The notes: a model not told the origin generated them from the letters alone. DNA of 64,000 nucleotides from Falsiroseomonas sp050563525 (GCF_050563525.1 NZ_JBNXUN010000019.1:16261-80260); one strand, 5' to 3'; shown: positions 1 to 8,723, counted from the first letter of the stretch. Made by a program: numbers and translations.

Positions 1-622
1 GTTCCGCCACGGGGAAGTCGTGCCGATGCGCCATCCAGGTGTTGATGCCCATCTGCGCCACGCCCATCAGCAACCCCGGCACCACGCCGCCGAGGAACAG
101 GTAGCCGATGGAGCTGTCGGAGATCAGCGCGTAGAGCACCATCGGGATGGAGGGCGGGATGATCGGGCCGATGACCGCCGTGGCCGCGGTAATGGCCGCC
201 GCATAGCTGGCGGGATAGGCGCCGCCACGCTTCATCATGTCGATGATCATGCGGCCGCTGCCAGCGGCATCGGCGATAGCTGAGCCCGACATGCCGGCGA
301 ATATCACGCTCTGCACCACGTTCACATGGCCCAAACCGCCACGGAATCGGCCGACCAGCATGTTGCAGAAGCGCAGCAGCCGGTCCGTCATGCTGCCGGC
401 GTTCATCAGCCCGGCGGAGAAGATGAACAGCGGCACCGCCAGCAGGATGTAGCTGCCGTTCAGCCCGTTCAGCACCTGCTCCGCCGCGATCGACATGTCC
501 TGGCCCGACAGCGCCAGGTAGATGATGGACCCGGTGATCATGCCGAGGCCGATCGGCAGGCCGAGCAGCGACAGGCCGATGATCGCCACCAGCGCCAGGG
601 AAAACGGGCTGTCGGGAATCAC
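1..622 (-). CDS. dctM: TRAP transporter large permease DctM (partial, runs off left edge)
   Basis: This is the N-terminal 207 codons of the large membrane subunit of a tripartite ATP-independent periplasmic (TRAP) transporter, which carries organic acids with a cation gradient. The translation has long hydrophobic helices and the family's small-residue stretches, for example FAGMSGSAIADAAG and IGPIIPPSIPMVLYA. The GTG start at 622 overlaps the dctQ stop by four bases (GTGA), so the two are translationally coupled. The gene is last in the order dctP-dctQ-dctM. The C-terminal half, roughly 220 residues in full-length homologues, lies outside the window. Family assignment is firm; the substrate is unknown. 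Confidence 0.93.
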   Translation of the reverse strand, partial: MIPDSPFSLALVAIIGLSLLGLPIGLGMITGSIIYLALSGQDMSIAAEQVLNGLNGSYILLAVPLFIFSAGLMNAGSMTDRLLRFCNMLVGRFRGGLGHVNVVQSVIFAGMSGSAIADAAGSGRMIIDMMKRGGAYPASYAAAITAATAVIGPIIPPSIPMVLYALISDSSIGYLFLGGVVPGLLMGVAQMGINTWMAHRHDFPVAE

Positions 623-1131
623 GCGGCGCGCGCCGGGCCAGGGGTGGGGCCACGGGGTGTGTTGGTGATGGCGCACCAGGCGATCCATGCGTGGCGGATG
701 ATCATCGCCACCGCGAAGACGACATAGACGGAAAACAGCACGTCGAAGCGCAGGCCGAGATAGGTGGACCGCTCGACCTTCATGAAGGCGACGTAGTCCA
801 GCACAGCCGGCAGGGACATGCCGAAGACTCCGACGACGGTCAGGCCGGTGATCGCATCGAAGACCCGGCGCAGGCCGGGCAGCACGCTGCCATGGATCAG
901 GTCGAAGCGGATCTCCTCATCGTCCCGCAGCACCAGCGCGGCGCCCCACAGCACGCCCCACAGCCAGGCGAGCGTCGAGACCTCCGTCGTCCAGCCGACC
1001 GGCGCGTTCAGCACGTAGCGCATGGCGATCTGGATGATGAAGGCGCCGAACATCGCCAACAGCAGCGCGGCCAGGACATTCTCCGCCCGCCGCCCTGCCC
1101 AGCCCAGGATGCGGCGTGCCGCGTGCCGCAC
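619..1131 (-). CDS. dctQ: TRAP transporter small permease DctQ
   Basis: The small membrane subunit of the TRAP transporter, 170 residues with four predicted membrane helices, the usual layout. The first helix (about residues 18-38) is followed by the typical segment RYVLNAPVGWTTEVSTLAW, in which the aromatic and Glu residues are family hallmarks. The GTG start lies 14 bases after the dctP stop, and the 3' end overlaps dctM by four bases. It bridges the binding protein and the large permease in the inner membrane. The N terminus is rich in Arg, as expected for a cytoplasmic end. Confidence 0.92.
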   Translation of the reverse strand: MRHAARRILGWAGRRAENVLAALLLAMFGAFIIQIAMRYVLNAPVGWTTEVSTLAWLWGVLWGAALVLRDDEEIRFDLIHGSVLPGLRRVFDAITGLTVVGVFGMSLPAVLDYVAFMKVERSTYLGLRFDVLFSVYVVFAVAMIIRHAWIAWCAITNTPRGPTPGPARAA

Positions 1132-1145
1132 CCGACGGGCCCGGT

Positions 1146-2144
1146 TCAGCTGACGGCGTTGATGCGGTCGAGCACGCCGGCCGGCCAGGCCTGCGACAGC
1201 GGCGAGGCGAGGTAGCGGCGCTGCGCCTCCGCCCGGAAGGCGGCGACATCGGGGGCATAGACCTCAAGGCCCTGGGTGCGGAAGAAGTTCACCATTTCCT
1301 CCTCCTGCATTAGGTGGCGGCGCGTGCTGGCCTCGATCGCCTTGTCGGCGGCGGCCTGGATGGCGGCCTGCTGCGCCGGCGTCAGCCCGTCCCACAACCG
1401 CGCCGAGATCGACAGCAGGTCGTAGGCGACCAGGTGGCTGGTCAGCACGAACTGCGTCGTGACCTCGTGGAAGCGCATGGTGCGGCTGGTCGGCAGCGGG
1501 TTGTCCTGGCCATCCACCGCGCCGGTCTGCAACGCCGTGTACAACTCGGCGAAGGCCACCGGAGTCGGGTTGGCGCCGAGCGCCTCCCCGAGGAACTGCC
1601 AGGCCTCGCCCGGCGGCATCCGCAGCTTCATCCCGGCGAGGTCCGCCGGCGTGCTGATGCGCTTGCGCGGCTTCAGGTTGACGTGGCGCGTGCCGAAATA
1701 CAGCGGGCCGAGGACATGGACGTTCAGCTGGTCCCGCGCCATCCGGTTGAACTCGCGCCCGACATCGCCGGCGAAGGTCTTCCGCATGTGCTCCGCATCG
1801 CGGAACAGGTAGGCGGAGGTCATCACCGACCAGGCCGGGATCTGGCGGGAGATGTCCTGCGGCGCGAGGTTCGCCATCTCCAGGTTGTTGCGCTGGATCG
1901 CCACCAGCTCAGTCCCCTGGCGGAACAACGTGGCGTTCAGGTGCAACTCGACATCGAACTGGCCGGCCAGGTCGGTGACGAAGCCGCGCATCGCCTCGCC
2001 GCGGATGTCCTGGTCGGAGAAGACGGCGGCGAAGCGGATGCGCCGCCGGGCCTGCGCCACGGCCGGCGCAGCAAGGCCGGCTGCCAGGGCCGCGGCCCCC
2101 ATCACGGCGCCCATTGCGGAACGACGCCCCATCATCGCGCCCAT
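1146..2144 (-). CDS. dctP: TRAP transporter substrate-binding protein DctP
   Basis: Periplasmic solute receptor of the TRAP system, 332 residues. The N terminus is a signal peptide (MGRRSAMGAVMG, then an Ala-rich core ending APAVAQA). The mature part follows the DctP fold, with the segment PADLAGMKLRMP containing the Arg that normally binds the substrate carboxylate, and GAVDGQDNPL near residue 205. The ATG at 2144 is preceded by GGGAGG six bases away, which supports this start. The gene faces the tandem GntR regulator across 175 bases, so that regulator probably controls the operon. The ligand is likely a carboxylic acid but cannot be read from the sequence. Confidence 0.93.
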   Translation of the reverse strand: MGAMMGRRSAMGAVMGAAALAAGLAAPAVAQARRRIRFAAVFSDQDIRGEAMRGFVTDLAGQFDVELHLNATLFRQGTELVAIQRNNLEMANLAPQDISRQIPAWSVMTSAYLFRDAEHMRKTFAGDVGREFNRMARDQLNVHVLGPLYFGTRHVNLKPRKRISTPADLAGMKLRMPPGEAWQFLGEALGANPTPVAFAELYTALQTGAVDGQDNPLPTSRTMRFHEVTTQFVLTSHLVAYDLLSISARLWDGLTPAQQAAIQAAADKAIEASTRRHLMQEEEMVNFFRTQGLEVYAPDVAAFRAEAQRRYLASPLSQAWPAGVLDRINAVS

Positions 2145-2319
2145 GCGCGTCCTCCCACCGATTGCTTGGCCGCGGATGCCGCGGCGGACCCACGCTATTG
2201 AGGCACCGGTACGGAATCAAGCGTCCAGACGCATTATCTAGGAGATTTTCTGGAATCGCGGATATTGTGGCGGTACGGGCCAGCGTGATCTGCTGCGCGG
2301 GACCAGCGACCGGGACAGG

Positions 2320-3711
2320 ATGACGAGCCGGGTGGAGGAAGGCTTCAGCGACGCCGCCTATCGGCGCATCCGCGGCGACCTGATCCTCGGGCGCTTGGCA
2401 CCCGGCGCGAAGCTGGGGCTGGAGGGGCTGCGCCCGGTCTACGGCGCCGGCGTCGCGACGTTGCGCGAAGCCCTCAATCGCCTGGCGAGCGAGGGGCTGG
2501 TCCTCGCAGAGGGCCAGCGTGGCTTCGCCGTGGCGCCAGTCTCGGCGGAGGATTTTAGCGAGGTGGCGGCGCTGCGCCTGCTGCTGGAATGCCACGCCAT
2601 CCAGGCCAGCTTCGCCGCCGGCGACCTGGATTGGGAAGGCGAGGTGGTCGGCGCGCACCACAAGCTGGCCGTGATCGAACACCGGTTGCTGGCTGGCCAG
2701 GCGGCCGACGCGGCACTTTGGAAGCGCTACGACCGGGACTTCCATCATGCGCTGATCGCGGCCTGCGGCTCGGCGACCCTGCTGGAGGCCTATGCCGCGG
2801 CCTATGACCGCTACCTGCGCTACCAGATGGTAGCGGTGGTATTCCGCGGCGCCGTGGCGGCGGACCAGCACGCGGCCCTGCTCGACTGCGCGTTGCGCCG
2901 GGACCCCGCGGCCGCCTGCGCCACCCTGGCGGCGCATGTCGATGGCTGCGTCGCGCATGTGGCCGCGACCGGTGCCCTCGCCGGCTTCACGCCAGCGCTC
3001 CGCCGCCACCCGGCCCCACCCAGCGCCGAATCGGCGAGCGAGCGTGCCTACCGCCTGATCCGCGGCGACCTGCTGCGCGGCATCCTCGCACCCGGCCAGA
3101 AACTGCGGCTGGAGGCGCTGCGCGAGCGCTATGGCGCCGGCATCAGCACGTTGCGGGAGGTGCTGAGCCGCCTGACGGTGGAGCGGTTCATCGTGGCCGA
3201 GGGCCAGCGCGGCTTCGAGGTCGCGCCCCTATCGGCCGCGAATCTGCACGAGGTGGCGAGCCTGCGCCTGCTGCTCGAGGGCCATGCGCTGGGCCATGCC
3301 TTCCACGCCGGCGACCTGGAGTGGGAGGCGCGGGTGGTGGCCGCGCATCACCGCCTGGCGCAGATGCAGGACCGGCTGCGTGCGGGAGACGCGGCGGCAC
3401 TGGACCAGTGGCGGCGCCTCGATGCGCAGTTCCACCAGGCCCTGATTTCCGCCTGCGGATCGCACACCCTGATGGCAACCCATGCCGCGGTGTTCGACCG
3501 CTATCTGCGCTACCAGAACATCGCCCTGGGTTTCCGGGGCGATATCGCGGTGCGGGAACACCAGGCCCTGCTGGATTGCGCCTTGCGCCGGGATGCGGCG
3601 GGGGCGCGGCGGGTGCTGGCCGCGCATATCGGCGGCGGCGTCGACCAGGCGCTAGCCAGCGGCGCGATCGAGGGGGCCAGACCCCTCGGGCAGAGGGCGC
3701 GCCGGGCGTGA
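2320..3711 (+). CDS. Tandem fused GntR/FCD-family transcriptional regulator
   Basis: A 463-residue protein that is an internal duplication of a whole GntR regulator. Each half has a winged-helix domain (about residues 8-75 and 240-305) and an FCD ligand domain. Both halves carry the same landmarks: YRxIRGDLxxGxLAPG, a helix with TLREALNRL or TLREVLSRL, EGQRGFxVAPxS, an Asp-Phe-His metal site (RDFHHALIAACGS and AQFHQALISACGS), YDRYLRYQ or FDRYLRYQ, and a final EHxxLLDCALRRD with a later His. The second Asp-Phe-His site reads DAQFH. FCD regulators normally have one such unit and dimerise. Here one chain could supply both units. The gene is divergent from dctPQM, which suggests local control of the transporter. 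Confidence 0.9.
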   Translation: MTSRVEEGFSDAAYRRIRGDLILGRLAPGAKLGLEGLRPVYGAGVATLREALNRLASEGLVLAEGQRGFAVAPVSAEDFSEVAALRLLLECHAIQASFAAGDLDWEGEVVGAHHKLAVIEHRLLAGQAADAALWKRYDRDFHHALIAACGSATLLEAYAAAYDRYLRYQMVAVVFRGAVAADQHAALLDCALRRDPAAACATLAAHVDGCVAHVAATGALAGFTPALRRHPAPPSAESASERAYRLIRGDLLRGILAPGQKLRLEALRERYGAGISTLREVLSRLTVERFIVAEGQRGFEVAPLSAANLHEVASLRLLLEGHALGHAFHAGDLEWEARVVAAHHRLAQMQDRLRAGDAAALDQWRRLDAQFHQALISACGSHTLMATHAAVFDRYLRYQNIALGFRGDIAVREHQALLDCALRRDAAGARRVLAAHIGGGVDQALASGAIEGARPLGQRARRA

Positions 3712-3730
3712 AATCCGCGCCCGGCCGCGC

Positions 3731-3758
3731 GTCGCGCCGTTACTGTCGCGCCGTTACT
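3731..3758. repeat. 14-bp direct repeat spanning the SWIB gene stop codon
   Basis: The 14-base unit gtcgcgccgttact occurs twice head to tail (3731-3744 and 3745-3758). The second copy contains the stop codon of the minus-strand SWIB gene, so the duplication places a further TAA 14 bases downstream of it. Confidence 0.85.
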
Positions 3759-4101
3759 TCAGATGCTGGGCCAGGTGCTTGTTCATCTCGAACATGGTCA
3801 CCTTGTCCTTGCCGAACACCTTGCGCAGCTTGTCATCGGCAATGATCTCGCGCCCGTCATCGGGGTTCTGCAGCTTGTTTTCCTTGATGTAGACCCAGAC
3901 CTTGCTGACCACCTCGCCGCGCGCGAGTTTGCCTTCACCGACCACGGCCGCCAGTTCCGCCGAGGGCTGCAGCGGCTGCTGCAGCGCGTTGGGCTTGGCG
4001 CCCTTGGCGGGCTTGTCGATCTTGGCTGCCTTTTCCTTGGCCGGGGCCGCATCCTTCGGCGCCTTGGTTTCCGACGTCTTCGGGGGGGCCTTGCTGGGCA
4101 T
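3754..4101 (-). CDS. SWIB/MDM2 domain protein
   Basis: A small basic protein of 115 residues with a Lys/Ala/Pro-rich N-terminal half (residues 1-45) and a C-terminal SWIB domain (about residues 48-115). Recognisable SWIB features are LQPSAELAAVVGEG near the start, SKVWVYIKENKLQNP in the middle, and a C-terminal FEMNKHLAQHL. I chose the ATG at 4101 rather than the upstream in-frame codon at 4140 because AGGA lies eight bases before it. SWIB domains occur in eukaryotic SWI/SNF complexes and in chlamydial and some proteobacterial proteins. A nucleoid role is plausible from the basic tail but not shown. Confidence 0.88.
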   Translation of the reverse strand: MPSKAPPKTSETKAPKDAAPAKEKAAKIDKPAKGAKPNALQQPLQPSAELAAVVGEGKLARGEVVSKVWVYIKENKLQNPDDGREIIADDKLRKVFGKDKVTMFEMNKHLAQHLK

Positions 4102-4385
4102 GCATATGTTCCTGGCTGCTGGCGCCCGGCCGCCCTTCAAGGGCCAGCGGACGAAGTTTGGATCGAAACGGCGGCGTTGTCTGGCGGTTCCCGAGGATCA
4201 GGTTTTTCCACCGGGGCGTGCAGGGTGACATGAATAGGGCGCCGCGTCAGTGTGGATCAAGACCAATCCGTTTCGCGGGTACGTACCGCGGATCGGGCCA
4301 GGTCGGCGCCGCTTGTCACTGAACGGAGGCGCGTGCTTACGTTCCGGCCTGCCTGGAGCCGGCCTGTTTGGAGTCAGACGCTGCC
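4102..4385. other. Divergent intergenic region without a recognisable gene
   Basis: These 284 bases separate the SWIB gene from the FAD oxidase gene, which point away from each other, so promoters for both should lie here. I see a ten-base palindrome GGTACGTACC at 4278-4287 that could be an operator. I see no convincing -35/-10 pair and no RNA gene. Confidence 0.4.
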
Positions 4386-5651
4386 ATGACCGGTCCGCAC
4401 CCGCCCCGGGTCCTCGTGGTCGGCGCCGGCATCGTCGGCCTCGCGCTCGCCTGGCGCCTGCTGCGCGGCGGCGCCTCCGTCACCGTCGTGGATGCCGAAC
4501 CGCCTGGCGAGGGCGGCGCCAGCTTCGGCAATGCGGGCGCGATCAGCGCCAGTTCCGTCGCGCCGCTGGCCATGCCCGGCCTGCTGCGCCAGGTGCCGCG
4601 CATGCTGCTGGACCGCGCCGCGCCCTTGCATGTGCCGCCCGCCTACTGGTGGCGCGCCGCGCCCTGGCTGGCCCGCTTCGTCGCCGCGGCGCGTCCGGCC
4701 GCCGTGTCCCGCGCCACGGCGGCACTGGACCAGCTGCTGCACCTGGCGACGGAACAGCACCACGCGCTGGCGCAGGAGATTGGCGCGCCGGAGCTGCTTC
4801 GGGCGCATGGCCAACTCTACATATACCGCGATGCCGCGCAGCTGGCGAAGGACACCCCGGCCTGGGAGATCCGGCGCCGCCACGGCGCCCGGCTCGAAAA
4901 GCTGGACCGCACCGGCATCACCGCGCTGGAACCCGCGATCGGCGAGGCCTACCAGCTCGGCATGTTCCTGCCGGACCACACCCATTGCGCCTCACCGCTC
5001 CGCTACGCGCGCCGGTTGGCCGAGGCGTTCGGGCAGGCCGGCGGCACCATCCTGCGCGATCGTATCACCGCGCTGGCGACCAGCGATGGCCGCATCTCCG
5101 GCGCCCAGGGGGAGGCCGCGCTGCACCAGGCGGAGGTGGTGGTGCTCGCCGCCGGTGCCTGGTCGGCCCGACTGGCCGCCCCGCTCGGCTACCGCATCCC
5201 GCTGGAAACGCAGCGCGGCTACCATGTGGACCTGCCCGATGCCGGCGTCACGCTGACCCGGCCGGTGATCCCGGCGGACCGCAAGGTGTTCATCACGCCG
5301 ATGGAGGGCGCGCTACGTGTCGCCGGCACGGTGGAGTTCGGTGGGCTCGGCCGCCCCCGGGATGCCGCACGGGCGGAACTGCTGTATGGCGACCTCGCGG
5401 CGGTGTTCCCGGACGCCAAGGTCACGAGGGCCTCGGATTTCTGGATGGGCCACCGGCCCTGCCTGCCGGATTCGGTGCCGGTGATCGGACCGGCGCAGCG
5501 CGTGCCCGGCCTGTGGTTCGCGTTCGGCCACGGCCACCTCGGGCTCACCGGCTCGGCCCCGACGGCGGAGCTGCTGGCGCCCGCGATCCTGGGCCGCCCC
5601 GCCAACCAGGACCTCGCCCCCTACGCGGCAGAGCGCTTCGCCGGCGCCTGA
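4386..5651 (+). CDS. FAD-dependent D-amino-acid dehydrogenase-like oxidoreductase (DadA family)
   Basis: A 421-residue DAO-family flavoprotein. The Rossmann FAD motif GAGIVG is at residues 13-18, followed by an acidic residue ending the second strand (TVVDAEPPG). Also present are EGGASFGNAGAIS, typical of DadA-like enzymes, the strand VVVLAAGAWS, and a C-terminal FAD contact region (WMGHRPCLPDSVPVIG and FAFGHGHLGLTGS). Such enzymes oxidise D-amino acids or related amines and pass electrons to the respiratory chain. The ATG at 4386 was preferred to an in-frame TTG 18 bases upstream. No alanine racemase neighbour is visible, so the substrate is open. Confidence 0.9.
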   Translation: MTGPHPPRVLVVGAGIVGLALAWRLLRGGASVTVVDAEPPGEGGASFGNAGAISASSVAPLAMPGLLRQVPRMLLDRAAPLHVPPAYWWRAAPWLARFVAAARPAAVSRATAALDQLLHLATEQHHALAQEIGAPELLRAHGQLYIYRDAAQLAKDTPAWEIRRRHGARLEKLDRTGITALEPAIGEAYQLGMFLPDHTHCASPLRYARRLAEAFGQAGGTILRDRITALATSDGRISGAQGEAALHQAEVVVLAAGAWSARLAAPLGYRIPLETQRGYHVDLPDAGVTLTRPVIPADRKVFITPMEGALRVAGTVEFGGLGRPRDAARAELLYGDLAAVFPDAKVTRASDFWMGHRPCLPDSVPVIGPAQRVPGLWFAFGHGHLGLTGSAPTAELLAPAILGRPANQDLAPYAAERFAGA

Positions 5652-5824
5652 CGCGCCAGCCGAACCGTTGACTCACCGGCCGACGCGCGGCTATACGCTG
5701 CGCCCTCCGGCCACCCAGGTGCTCAGGCGCTTCGGAAGGCCGGCGGCCAGTCATGGCCGAACCACCTCCAACAGTCCGGGCGGACTCGCCCATGGCACCG
5801 GACCTCGAAAGCCCGAGCGCGAAC

Positions 5825-6142
5825 ATGACCTATGCAGTGATCCGCACCGGCGGCAAACAGTACCGCGTCACGCCCGACGCCGTGCTGACCGTCGAGAAGC
5901 TCGAGGCCGAACCCGGCTCCACCATCACCTTCCACGATGTCCTGGCCCTTGGCGACGAGTCCGGCCTGACGCTCGGTGCGCCGACCGTTCCGGGCGCCAC
6001 CGTCACCGCGGTGGTGGAACGCCAGACGCGCGATGCCAAGGTGATCATCTTCAAGAAGCGCCGCCGGAAGAACAGCCGCCGCAAGAACGGCCATCGCCAG
6101 ATGCAGACCGTGCTCCGCATCTCCGGCATCGTTGCAGCGTAA
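5825..6142 (+). CDS. rplU: 50S ribosomal protein L21
   Basis: Large-subunit ribosomal protein bL21, 105 residues, close to the usual 103. It begins MTYAVIRTGGKQYRV, the family's first strand, and ends with the basic RNA-binding tail (FKKRRRKNSRRKNGHRQ) and VLRISGI. The open frame extends upstream to 5753, but the ATG at 5825 gives the conserved N terminus. The gene is followed after 12 bases by rpmA, the normal order, and the pair ends in a hairpin terminator before obgE. Confidence 0.97.
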   Translation: MTYAVIRTGGKQYRVTPDAVLTVEKLEAEPGSTITFHDVLALGDESGLTLGAPTVPGATVTAVVERQTRDAKVIIFKKRRRKNSRRKNGHRQMQTVLRISGIVAA

Positions 6143-6154
6143 GGATTTCGGAAA

Positions 6155-6424
6155 ATGGCACATAAGAAGGCAGGCGGTTCCTCCCGCAACGGCCGCGACT
6201 CCGCGGGCAAGCGCCTCGGCGTGAAGCGCTCGGACGGCCAGTTCGTCCAGGCCGGCAACATCCTGGTCACCCAGCGCGGCACCAAGATGATGGCCGGCAG
6301 CAACGTGCTGGTGGGCCGGACCCACTCCCTGCACGCCCTCGTCACCGGCCATGTGAAGTTCGAGCGCAAGGCCGAAGGCCGCGTGCAGGTCTCCATCACG
6401 CCGATGGCCATCGCCGCCGAATAA
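6155..6424 (+). CDS. rpmA: 50S ribosomal protein L27
   Basis: bL27, 89 residues, starting MAHKKAGGSSRNGRDSAGKR, the hallmark N terminus that reaches the peptidyl transferase centre. The middle segment KRSDGQFVQAGNILVTQRG and the later VLVGRTHSLHALVTG match the family. It forms an operon with rplU. A GC-rich hairpin follows 27 bases after the stop. Confidence 0.97.
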   Translation: MAHKKAGGSSRNGRDSAGKRLGVKRSDGQFVQAGNILVTQRGTKMMAGSNVLVGRTHSLHALVTGHVKFERKAEGRVQVSITPMAIAAE

Positions 6425-6451
6425 GGAAGCGGTCGTCTGGCAGGCGTTGGG

Positions 6452-6473
6452 ACGGGGGCCGCACGGCCCCCGT
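6452..6473 (+). terminator. Hairpin terminator after rplU-rpmA
   Basis: A perfect 9-bp stem (acgggggcc and ggcccccgt) with a gcac loop lies 27 bases after the rpmA stop. It is followed by tcgcgttt rather than a clean T run, so it may terminate weakly and allow some read-through into obgE. Confidence 0.7.
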
Positions 6474-6517
6474 TCGCGTTTCCAGGCTCCGGACCCCCAG
6501 ATCCTAGACATGGCGCC

Positions 6518-7543
6518 ATGAAATTCCTCGACGAAGCCAAGGTACATGTGAAGGCAGGTGACGGCGGCGACGGCGTCATTGCCTTCCGGCGCGAGAAGTA
6601 CATCGAATTTGGCGGCCCTGACGGTGGCAATGGCGGCAAGGGCGGCGACGTGATCATCGAGGCCGTGGACGGCCTGAACACGCTGATCGACTACCGCTAC
6701 GCCCAGCACTTCCGGTCCCGCAAGGGCGGCAACGGCGCGGGCTCAGACCGCACCGGCGCCGGGTCCGACGACGTCATCATGAAGGTGCCGGTCGGCACGC
6801 AGATCCTGGACGAGGACAAGGAAGCCCTGCTGGCGGACCTGACCGAAGTCGGCCAGCGCGTCGTTATCGCCCGCGGCGGCGACGGCGGGCACGGCAACGC
6901 CACCTTCAAGACCTCCACCAACCGCGCGCCCCGCCGCGCCGACAAGGGCTGGCCGGGCGAAGAACGCTCGATCTGGCTGCGCCTGAAGCTGATCGCGGAC
7001 AGCGGTCTGCTCGGCCTGCCGAATGCCGGCAAATCCACCTTCCTCGCCGCCGTCTCCGCGGCGCGGCCGAAGGTCGCGGACTACCCCTTCACCACGCTGC
7101 ACCCGCAGCTTGGCGTGGTGCGGCTGAACCCGGATGGCACGCCGTCCCGCGACGGCTCGCTGGAATTCGTCCTGGCCGACATCCCCGGCCTGATCGAGGG
7201 CGCGCATGAAGGCGCCGGCCTCGGCACCCGCTTCCTCGGCCATGTCGAACGCTGCGCCGTGCTGCTGCACCTGGTCGATGGCACCGCCGCCGACCCTGCC
7301 GCGGCCTACCGCACGATCCGGGAAGAACTGGCCGGCTACGGCGGCGGACTTGCCGACAAGCCAGAGGTGGTGGCGCTGAACAAATCGGACGCGATGACGC
7401 CGCAGGCCACGGCCTCGCGCCTCAAGGCGCTGTCCAAGGCGGCGGGCAAGCCCGCCCTGCTGGTCTCGGGCGCCACCGGGGCCGGGGTGCCGCAGGTGCT
7501 GCGGGCGCTGTACGAGCAGATCCTGGCCGACCGCCAGCGCTGA
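6518..7543 (+). CDS. obgE: GTPase Obg/CgtA, ribosome assembly
   Basis: A 341-residue Obg GTPase that helps mature the 50S subunit. The Gly-rich Obg fold fills about residues 1-158 (MKFLDEAKVHVKAGDGGDG and further glycine arrays). The G domain follows, with the P-loop GLPNAGKSTF near residue 166, DIPGLIEGA as G3 and NKSD as G4. No extra C-terminal domain is present, as in other short alphaproteobacterial forms. It sits in the conserved order rplU-rpmA-obgE-proB and is 11 bases from proB. Confidence 0.96.
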   Translation: MKFLDEAKVHVKAGDGGDGVIAFRREKYIEFGGPDGGNGGKGGDVIIEAVDGLNTLIDYRYAQHFRSRKGGNGAGSDRTGAGSDDVIMKVPVGTQILDEDKEALLADLTEVGQRVVIARGGDGGHGNATFKTSTNRAPRRADKGWPGEERSIWLRLKLIADSGLLGLPNAGKSTFLAAVSAARPKVADYPFTTLHPQLGVVRLNPDGTPSRDGSLEFVLADIPGLIEGAHEGAGLGTRFLGHVERCAVLLHLVDGTAADPAAAYRTIREELAGYGGGLADKPEVVALNKSDAMTPQATASRLKALSKAAGKPALLVSGATGAGVPQVLRALYEQILADRQR

Positions 7544-7554
7544 GAGGGCGGCCC

Positions 7555-8673
7555 ATGCTCCCCTCCCTCGCCACCGCGCGGCGCATCGTCGTCAAGATCG
7601 GCTCCGCCCTCGTCGTAGACCCTGGCAGCGCCACGCCGCGGGAGGCCTGGCTGGCCGGCGTGGCGCAGGATGTGGCAGCGCTGCGTACGCGGGGGGCGGA
7701 GGTCATCCTGGTGTCCTCCGGCGCCATCGCGCTGGCCCGCCACGCGCTCGGCCTCACCCGGAAAAAGACGCTGCGGCTGGAGGAGAAGCAGGCCGCCGCC
7801 GCCGTCGGGCAGATCCGGCTGGCCGGCGCCTGGGCGCAGGCGCTGTCCGCCGTGCAGCTCAACGCCGCGCAGCTGCTGCTGACGCTGGAGGACAGCGAGG
7901 ATCGCCGGCGCTACCTGAACGCCCGCGCGACGCTCGGCACGCTGCTGACGCTCGGCTGCATTCCCGTCATCAACGAGAACGACACCGTCGCCACCGCCGA
8001 GATCCGCTTCGGCGACAATGACCGCCTGGCCGCCCGCGTGGCGGAGATGGTGGAAGCGGATGCGCTGGTGCTGCTGTCCGATATCGATGGCCTGTACACC
8101 GCCGACCCGCGACGCGACCCGCAGGCCGCGCATATCCCCGTGGTGCCGCACATCACGGAGGAGATCATGGCGATGGGCGGCGAGCCGCCGCCCGGCTATT
8201 CCTCCGGCGGCATGCGCACCAAGCTGATCGCGGCGCGCATCGCGACCGGCGCCGGCTGCGCCATGGCGATCGCGCTCGGCCAGCGCGACCGGCCGCTGGA
8301 TGCGATGATGCAGGGCGCGCGTTGCACCTGGTTCCTGCCGGAGAATGAGGGCCGTTCCGCGCGCAAGCGCTGGATCGCCGGCAGCCTGGCGCCGCTCGGC
8401 GCGCTGGTGGTGGATGCCGGCGCGGCACGCGCGTTGGCGCGCGGATCCTCGCTGCTGCCGGCTGGGGTGCGTTCCGTGGAAGGGACGTTCCAGCGCGGTG
8501 ATCCGGTGGCGGTGCGCGACGAGGCCGGCCTGCTTCTGGCGCGCGGGCTATCCGCCTATGACGCCGACGCCGCCCGGCTGATCGCCGGCCACCGCAGCGA
8601 GGAACTCGAGCAGATCCTCGGCTGGCGGGGGCGGGACGAGATCATCCACCGGGATGATCTCGTCGTGCTGTAG
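7555..8673 (+). CDS. proB: Glutamate 5-kinase
   Basis: Catalyses ATP-dependent phosphorylation of glutamate, the first step of proline synthesis, in the cytoplasm. The protein has 372 residues: an amino-acid kinase domain (about 1-255) followed by a PUA domain (about 280-372). Motifs include RIVVKIGSALVV, VSSGAIALAR, and NENDTVATAEIRFGDND, which binds glutamate and Mg. The stop codon lies in the first copy of a 23-bp direct repeat. The partner gene proA, normally adjacent, is about 9 kb downstream. Confidence 0.96.
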   Translation: MLPSLATARRIVVKIGSALVVDPGSATPREAWLAGVAQDVAALRTRGAEVILVSSGAIALARHALGLTRKKTLRLEEKQAAAAVGQIRLAGAWAQALSAVQLNAAQLLLTLEDSEDRRRYLNARATLGTLLTLGCIPVINENDTVATAEIRFGDNDRLAARVAEMVEADALVLLSDIDGLYTADPRRDPQAAHIPVVPHITEEIMAMGGEPPPGYSSGGMRTKLIAARIATGAGCAMAIALGQRDRPLDAMMQGARCTWFLPENEGRSARKRWIAGSLAPLGALVVDAGAARALARGSSLLPAGVRSVEGTFQRGDPVAVRDEAGLLLARGLSAYDADAARLIAGHRSEELEQILGWRGRDEIIHRDDLVVL

Positions 8674-8716
8674 GCACGCCGGTAGCCACGCTGTAGGCAC
8701 GCCGGTAGCCAAGCTG
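8671..8716. repeat. 23-bp direct repeat beginning at the proB stop codon
   Basis: Two head-to-tail 23-base units (8671-8693 and 8694-8716) differ at one position and are followed by a partial third start (caggcac). Both copies begin with TAG, so the proB stop has been duplicated. Confidence 0.85.
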
Positions 8717-8723
8717 CAGGCAC

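Noticed and set aside
2145..2319. Search for a GntR operator and promoter between dctP and the regulator
   Set aside because: I found repeated ggaatc words and a ccgcgg pair but no convincing dyad or spaced -35/-10 elements.
4278..4287. GGTACGTACC palindrome considered as an operator
   Set aside because: A ten-base palindrome is not rare enough by itself, and no regulator gene adjoins it.
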